From assembly GCA_031763025.1 (NCBI GenBank), contig JASSKH010000017.1, positions 4,220,041 to 4,284,040 of the forward strand: a stretch of DNA of 64,000 nt. The letters run 5' to 3'. The notes under the pieces are model-generated. The model searched no databases. It was given only the letters and a program-made list of their open reading frames with translations, and was not told the origin of the DNA. The translations under genes were made by a program, and so were the position numbers. How positions within the stretch are numbered: position 1 is the first letter of the stretch; every line of letters starts with the position of its first letter. Origin of the DNA: Macrocystis pyrifera (taxonomy: Eukaryota; Sar; Phaeophyceae; Laminariales; Laminariaceae). Below, in pieces: positions 13,996-22,500 of this stretch.

Positions 13996-15720
13996 GTTGT
14001 AACGCCGCTGCTGTATGCGTGGGCGCTTTCGAATTTGAGAGGAAGTAGTGTGGGTTAATAGCGGCAAAAAGGGTGCTAAATAAGTCGAACAATTTTCATT
14101 TTTCGGAAGGCCGCGCCGCTCTCTCTCGACCAGACCTGGTTCTCCGAAAACATCTTTGTTCGATATTGGCAGTATAAGCTTCCTGTTCTGGAAAAAATAT
14201 GGTATTTATCACGGGGGACCATAGCAAATAGAACCAAGTGTTGCTAGTAAATTAGGTAAATATGTAGGCTTTTGTGTGTACCGTAGGTCGTCTTTTACTA
14301 TATAGCCCCCCGGTAATAGCGTGTTTCGCGCTGTATACTTTTCTCACGGTTCTGTCGCCGCCGTGACAAACGTTTATTTTGCCTACCGCAACGCACGGAA
14401 CGAAACAATGCATGCGATAGATGCACCCGCACACGCACACAGCACGCTCACAGTAGATCAAGCCGGACTGCAGCAAGTGCTACTGAAAAACGATCGCACC
14501 GCCCTTCACGGTACAACCTGGTAAAGTACACACCACGTGCCAGGTAGAACGCATTATTACGGGGGACCATAGTAAACAGGACCAAACATTGTTATTACGG
14601 GGGTCCATAGTTAACGGGACCAAATTTCGTTAGTAAAAATAGGTAAGTATATAGGTTTTTATGTATACCATAGGTCCTTCCTGTTAACTACGGACCCCCG
14701 TAATAGTAAAAAATAGAGAATTATATAGGTTTTTTGTGTGCACCGTAGGTCCTATTTAATATGACCCCCCGTAACAGTACGTACGTACGTAGAATCTACA
14801 TCAGCAGCACATTGATAAATCATAGAGAATATATCTTCGGCATCCCTCCGGGACCAGTGATTCATCTATTTACGGGGGGGCCATAGTAAATAGGACCAAA
14901 TTTTGTTAGTAGTAGAAAAAATAAAAATAGGGAAATATATAGGTTCTTGTGTCTACCGTAGGTCTCATCTACTACCGTGGTCCCCCGTATTAGACAATAA
15001 TATGATACCGCTACTTATTAATGGTAATATTGCTATTAATAATACTACTATTACGGGGTACCACAGTAAATAGGACCTACGGTACACACAAAAACCTATA
15101 TATATCCCCTTTTTTTACGAACAATTTTTGGTCCTGTTTACTATGGCCCCCCGTAACACCGATATCAATACCGTAACTATTACAGGGGTCCATAGTTAAT
15201 GGGACCAAATTTTGTTAGTAAACATAGGAAAATATATACCGGTAGGTTTTTATGTATACCATAGGTCCTATTAACTATGGACCTCCGTAATACCGGAAAT
15301 TGGCGTTTCGGACCACCCTGGGGGGCAAGCACTCCTACCTCCCCAGGCCCGCACTCCGACCGACCGGCCTTCCCCAGCGCTCGGATGTTCTGGTTCGTCC
15401 AAGTTCTCTGGTCCAACCTCTTCTTGAGTCGGTTCTTCGCGGAGTACATCACCACCACCACCACCAACACCACCAAGACCACCATATGTATTTTTTAAAT
15501 CCTCCGGCGGATTGGTAAAAATAAAGCTTAAGTTCACCGCACTTCCACGTTCGAAATTGGTGTCGTGTGTCAAATTAAAACCACAGCTCCCGTTGCAACA
15601 CCAGCACCAGCACCAACAGCACAGCACAGCAGCAACATCTTCGCCCGCAACGCACAGATCCGGATGGCGGTAGACACACAATTAAAACAAGAAAAAAGAA
15701 AAACACTCGCGCTACCCCCT

Positions 15721-15751
<31 letters not shown>

Positions 15752-16996
15752 CCCCCCCCCACCTCCCCCCCCTCCCCAACCCCCCCCCCCCCCCCCCCAG
15801 AATACATGTGTGTTATTCACATGAAACCGTTCTTCTACTCGTCGACATCCAGCACATCCAGCGTCCGTGCCGATTCTTCAATCCTAGAGAGCTACGAGTA
15901 CCAGCTCTGCGGTCACAAAACTACGAGACAGAGATGGTACCAGTACATCGCAAAGCGGTGCTCGCAAGCCGAGCAGACAACGCAAACCAAATGCCGCCGA
16001 CCTGGGTACGACAAGCACAACGTGCACACGCCGGCATGCAGCAGTCCTACGGTTCTCCTCACCCTATAGAAGACGTAGTGGCTGTCCGTCACAGCGAAGT
16101 CGTGGAGGAAGCCGCCGACCTCCTTCAGCAGGCGAGACTGCAACAGCTCAAAATCTTTGCCGTATTCATATATCCTCGTCTTTCAAAATTCATCCAAGGT
16201 TTTACATCCATTTTTCGACAGGGAGGGGAGGGGGGGGGAGGGGAGGGAAGGGGATGGGTGGGGGTGTGCATATCAATGTCATGCATGGCCGTAGTCGTAC
16301 GGCCATAGACCGTTCCATCCCCGTATGACAATGCCGGGACGGAGCAGGTCGGGAGGTTTTCACAAGAAGAGTACTTTTTCTCAGATGAGGGGATGGGGGG
16401 GGGGGGATCAGGTACGCATCGGACAGATCATCGATCCCCCACTTAACGATCCAGCTCATTCAGGGCAGATATATGTATCCCTGATCCGTATGATCTGTAT
16501 GATCTGTATGATCTGTATGATCTGTATGATCTGTATGATCTGTATGATCTGTATGATCTGTATGATCTGTATGATCTGTATGATCTGTATGATCTGTATG
16601 ATCTGTATGATCTATCTCATGTTGCCGGGCGGGAGCCGTATAATCTTCACCGATACCCATAGATCGTTCAGGGAAAAAAAAAATCCCAGACCTGCCAAGG
16701 AACATGCATCTGTGTGATCTAGCTAATCATGTTGCCACCTGGGTGCCAGAGAATCCGCATCATCTAGCGGGAACCACTTGTTTCCTGGGTCGTATCTCTA
16801 CCGTACAAATCCTGCACGACATTTCCAACCCCAGGTTGGGATCCAGATGATATTTTGTCTCTCATGCGTGTGTTTTGTAGGTGTTTTTGTGAGTGGAAGA
16901 GGAATAGGGGGATGGAGAGGGGAGGGGAGAAGGTAGGACCATTAGCAGGGGGGTGGAGGAAGGGGGGTAACCATACTCAAGGGTGATAAGGAGGGG

Positions 16997-17034
<38 letters not shown>

Positions 17035-19522
17035 GGCGAGCGGCGGCACGAAATCGACCAACCGAAAAATACAAATCACATCATCCCCTCTGGCGTCCGA
17101 GATATTGTGAGAACCATTCCCTAAGAGGCGTTCGTTCTTGGAGTCGGTCCGGAAGATGCGCGGAACAACCCCCGTCCTCCCGCACCAATGGATAATAGCA
17201 ACTCACAAAATGGTAGGAGAATGTGAACCTGTACAAGGAGAAACGGGATGCGTTAAAAGAGAGGAGACGAGGAAAATGGACCAATGTGGCATGGAGAAGT
17301 TTGGTACACTACAAGAGATAGTAGCGAGCAAGCAATCGCTATCCCAGGAGATATAGATGGTGGCGACAAGCGGCGAAGCAGGAAGGGGAGAAGATTTAGC
17401 GAAACGTTTTCAATGTAGTTTACGGAAACAACGCAATAAGCGCCCGATAGTTGGAGGTGTCTCTATTAGGAGTAGGAACGGTGCTTCGTCTCGAAAAGGA
17501 TGCGTGGTCAATGGTCAAACGACTAAATCAAGCAACAAACGAGTACGCCGCCCCCCCCAACGTCAAGCGCCCCATCCCCTCCCCCCCCAAAAAAACAAAT
17601 TGACGAGTGGGACAAAATCGATCAACCTAAACGACATATTATTCGCACCATCCGCTCACCTCCTGCATGTTGTGACAACCAAACCCTACGAAGCGTTCGT
17701 TCTTAGAGTCGATTCGGGGATGCGCCGAGAAGATGGGACGGTTCTCGTCGATTGTCTCCCCAAGGAAGGTCTCTCCGAAAGTGTCCAAGCTCTTAGGGTC
17801 GAGCCGGTTGGAGACGAGACGGGGTAATGTTGTTTTTCAGGTGTTACGTGTTGTTGGGTTTGGTACAGCTGTTGGGTGTGGTGTGTGGTGGGCACGAAGT
17901 GGCGAAAATGGACGTTGGGGGTTACATCACGTGGTGGGCGAGGTGGGTGGGTTCGGTGGTGTTTGGTGTGTGTTGTGTGGCGTTGGTTGGGTTGGTTGGT
18001 GTTGGTGTGGGGTTGGTTGGTGGTGGGTTTGGTTGGTGGTGGTGGGGGGGTGTGTGGGGGGTTGGTGTTGGTGTTGTTGGTGTTGGTGTTGGTGTTGTGT
18101 GGTGTTGGGTGTTGGTGTGGTGTGTGTGGTGTGGGTGTTGGTGGTGTTGGTGGGGTGGTTGGTGTGGTGGTGTGGTGTTGGTGGTGTGTGGTGTTGTGTG
18201 GTGTGTTGGTGTTGGTGTTGGTGTTGGTGGTGTTGGTGTTGGTGTTGTTGGGTGTGGTGGTGGTGTGGTGTTGGTGTTGGGTTGTTGGTGTTGGAGTTGG
18301 TGTTGTTGGGGTTGGTGTTGGTGTTGTGTGGGTGTTGTTGGGTGTTGGTGTGTTGGTGTTGGGGTGGTTGTTGTTGGTGGGGCATGGTGTTGGTACCGTT
18401 CCAAGAAAAAGGAGGCGTAAGAGACCGTACGATTGTGGCGATTAGGGGGGAAAGGAACCGCTTTAGAGGCGGATTTTCTTGCATCTGGATGACAGCTTCG
18501 ATTCATTGTTTTTTTTTTCCTGGTGTGGCTACTTCTAGGGACAGCGATGGGTTTACTATGTAACTGCCTCGTGGGTGCCTCACCATATACCAGGTACACA
18601 CTACGCGATACGATCACCCCCCTTGTGCGGAGTTGACGTTCTCCCCGGAAAAAATGATCGAACTCGACCGCCAGCCGTGGTGGCCGCCAAACTAAACAAG
18701 ACAGAACAAAAACGATGCCCTGGTTGTCTAGCTCACGCAGTGAGAGGCGTGTTTCACAGCGTCATCGCGAATCGACGCCAACCCAACCTATATATATATA
18801 TCTATATCTATATACCACGTATGTAATATAGCCGGGGGGGGGGGGGGGGGGGGGGGGGGGGAAAATTAAGCCTTGCCAAGAGAAGAAACAGAGGAACGTC
18901 ACACTGCGGTGTCTTAAGGCAGGCTTGGCCGAGGCACCGCAAGCCTGGCACTATTACAAACTATACTTTAGCGATTCGTATACGCAGTATTAATAGTGGT
19001 TAGTGCCGGTTGAGTAGTGCTGGGTGCCCGCAACAGTGCCTGCTATCGTCTGGCAGTCTGGCAGCGTGCGGAGTGACTAGTGCCGGTTGCCGCTATTGTG
19101 CCGCTATTGTTGGCGGGCGCATATATACCGGGTCTGTAGAGGGACCATGGCTTCACGTTAATCGAACACCCACCACCCCCATGGGCATAAAAAGACAAAA
19201 GCCTCAGAGCTCCAACAACACAAAAACCGTCTTCATTTTCTTCGTTCCAACCACCACAAAAAAAAAACGTACCAATCTTAAGTGGTTTGTTGCCTAAAAA
19301 GGAGAGTGCCATTCTTTAAGGGGGGTAATTTTCTTATTTCACGGTAGGGTTACCAACAGCGTTGTTCCCATTGGACCATCGGAGGCGTTTTCTGGTATGC
19401 CCGACTTGACGAGCACGTTGGCAACTACACCAGAGTTTCTTGAACATTTGTTTGGCAGTGCTATCTTATGTGGCGAAAGGGACAACGCAATATGAGGGAG
19501 AAACCCGGGGAGGGCGCGCACT

Positions 19523-19578
<56 letters not shown>

Positions 19579-22500
19579 TGACGCACCAGCGGCCCCCCTG
19601 GAAGGTTTCCGAAGCCCCTGTACAGCTGTTTTCCCGCCTTTAGCTCTCGCTTGTACCCTTTGGTTTGCACCTGTGTAACGGCACCAAAAAAGGAAACAGA
19701 AAAACCGGCAGGCAACGGGCGTTTCAATATTCTTCACAAAGCCCGGTGGGTAGGAAGTTGGTGCTGCTTGTAATGAAACCGAAGAAAACACACAGAGAGG
19801 GACAGACAAACAGAGAGAGAGACATGGAGAAAACCAAATGAATACATACCGGCACCCAGTACATACCGTAGACATTTTGTAGGCCCAAAGACACACAGAC
19901 AGACAGACACACCGACACAAAGGCACACAGAACACATGGGCGTTGGAGAGAGAGAGAGAGAGAGAGGGACGACGCTGTGCGCACAAGAACATCGAGAGAG
20001 CAACGCTTGGCTAGATTTCCGCCGACCTTCACGGTAGTGTCTCACCAACAACAGCGATGATAGCGACCAGACATGGCCAACTCCAACTTCGATCTCCTTC
20101 AGCCACTTGACTTCACTGAGAACATAAACATATACACATGTATGTACATACATCATGCACGGTAAAATAAAAACATAAAACTTGATTCAGTGTACTTTAC
20201 TGTAACTTAACTAAACACAACTATAAAATTTAACATCATTTTAAGTAAACTTACTGTAGTACACACACCTGTCACAGCAGTTACGCTCAAATTGCAAGCT
20301 CAAATTAAAACTTTTACTAAAATGAAACAATGGGCGAAACAAAAAAAAACAACGATGAGAACAGAAAAAAAGACGAACAACATGCCAGTATCGCACAAGC
20401 GTGACACCCTGCCTCAAAGTCGGCTCGGACGAAACGCTCACCCATCACTCACGAATCTGTTCCTGTAGTAAGCCCCCTCCTCCGAAAAGCTAATCGCCGC
20501 CACCATCCCGTCCCCGTCGAAAGGATGCTTCACCAAATCATCGCCGATCTGACGGCGTTGCACGAGTAGAATCGCACATACGGTGAGGAAATAGGTAGGG
20601 GGGGCGGAGGAGGGGGGTAGGGGGGGGGGGGGGGGGGGGGGGGTACTCATTTGTTCCTTGCCTTCGGTCATTTGACCATTGACCACGCATCCCTTTCGAG
20701 ACACGGAGCACCGTTCCTACTCCTTAATACAGACACCTCCAACAGTTGGGGCGCTCACTACGTCGTTTTCGTAAATTACATCTATATATATTACTAAATT
20801 TTATCCACTCCCTGTTTCGCCGTCTGCGGCCACCATCTACCCTCTAGGATAGGGATCGTTATCTCGCTGCTATCTAGTGTTCAAACTTCTCCATGTAACA
20901 TTCGTCTATTTCCCTCACCTCGGGGGGGGGGGGGGGAGGGGGGGGGAAACCGCGGAAGGAGATGGGGGGTAAGGGAGGGGAGGGGGATGAGGAGGATAGG
21001 GGGAGGAGGAAGGGGGAGAGCAGGCGGGGAGGCGGGGGGAGAGGGGGGACGACACGGGAGTGGTGACGTCGCTACTGTTGACGTTCAAAGCAACGATTGT
21101 ACCACATCTGCTGGGATTCTTTTCCCCTTCTGATTTTTGCATGGGGCGTCGTGATAAAAGCGGACGACCACGAGCGTTTCACGAAGTGTGGATATGGTCG
21201 CAAAAGCAGGACGGAGATGGATCTACTATCGTGTAGTCATGATGGCACGGCGCGGCGCGTGTCTTTGCCGCCGGTCGGACGCTCCAGCGCCTTCGTTGTA
21301 CGCAACAAACGGTGCACTTCCTTGTATAGAACACGCAACTTCCCGTCGAAAGAGCGGTGCATGTCGGCACGGTAAGTCTTGATATTTAGATAGCGTACCT
21401 TGAACTTTGCCGGTCCGTTCTTGAAGAAGGTTCCCTCGATGTCTTTCGGGATGGAGCCCTCGCTCGGCTCCATGAGGTACTGGTCCTCCACGTCCACCGT
21501 CGCGTATCCCTGCCGGTATCAATCATCATCATTGGCACTGACATTGTCGCAATAGCATTCTCGGCATCATCATCATTAAACTTCAACCTTGCCATCAACA
21601 TCATCAATATCATCGCCATCATCACCATCATCGGCATCATATTTATTTGTCATCAGCATGATGATCATCATCATCGTAAAGACGATCATCATCATAGCTA
21701 TCGTCACCATCAACATAGCTATCGTCGTCGTCCTTGATCGCCACTTTCATCATCACCACCGCCATCTCAAGATTCACTATTAATAGCGTCATCGTGGTAT
21801 TACAGGGGTCCATAGTTAACAGGATCAAATATTGTTAGTAAAAATACCTAAATATATAGGTTTTTATGTATGCCATAGGTCCTGTTAACTATAGACCCCC
21901 GTAATAGTCGTCATTACCATCATCAAAGCCGGTCCTAACGAGGAAAAAAAAAAACGAAATAAAAAACGAAGAGGAGAACTAAAAGAGTACCTGGTACGTG
22001 AGTTTTACTGGCCACATAAAAAAAATACAAGTAGAGATCTCGATACCTCCGTTTTCACATTTCGTTTTTTCAAGTCCCAGAGGACTTAAAAGAAACGAAA
22101 TGGGTGCCAAATAAACGAAATATGGGTTACCCAGGGTCGAAGAGGAACACACAGGAGGAGCTCGAAGCGTTGGGATGAAGTTCCGATAAAGTTTCTACGA
22201 CCGGTTGGCAAGCGCGCGATGGCCGAGGTAGTGCTCGTGGCTGCCACGCGGCTTGTCTGCTGACTGCGCGAGCATATATGGGTAGGGAATCACCAAGGGG
22301 TGCCCTCGCAAGAAATCGGGGAATCAGGAAGTGGCTGTGGCGGTATATTTTTCGACATGAGTTCCACACAACATTCAAACGTCTGCCATAGAACAGCGAT
22401 GGCCGATACACAAGTTCTAGAGATTTCCGGAGGGAGCGGGTTGGACCACGAGAACGGCTTGCTGTGGAGGGAGCCTCGCGTGTGCGAGTTGTGTCTATCC

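Noticed and set aside
16487-16614. CRISPR-like array
   Set aside because: The units are 9 bp with no spacers, in a eukaryotic intron.
16325-16717. Open frame with MIC repeats
   Set aside because: It reflects the 9-bp tandem repeat in a carotenoid oxygenase intron.
17733-18617. Trp/Val/Cys-rich or His/Thr/Pro-rich open frames up to 276 codons
   Set aside because: Low-complexity G/T repeat read in several frames; no motif.
21237-21398. Continuation of carotenoid oxygenase exon 2 ([15 protein letters not shown])
   Set aside because: The GTACGC donor followed by exon 3 gives the proper [22 protein letters not shown]; the read-through does not match the family.
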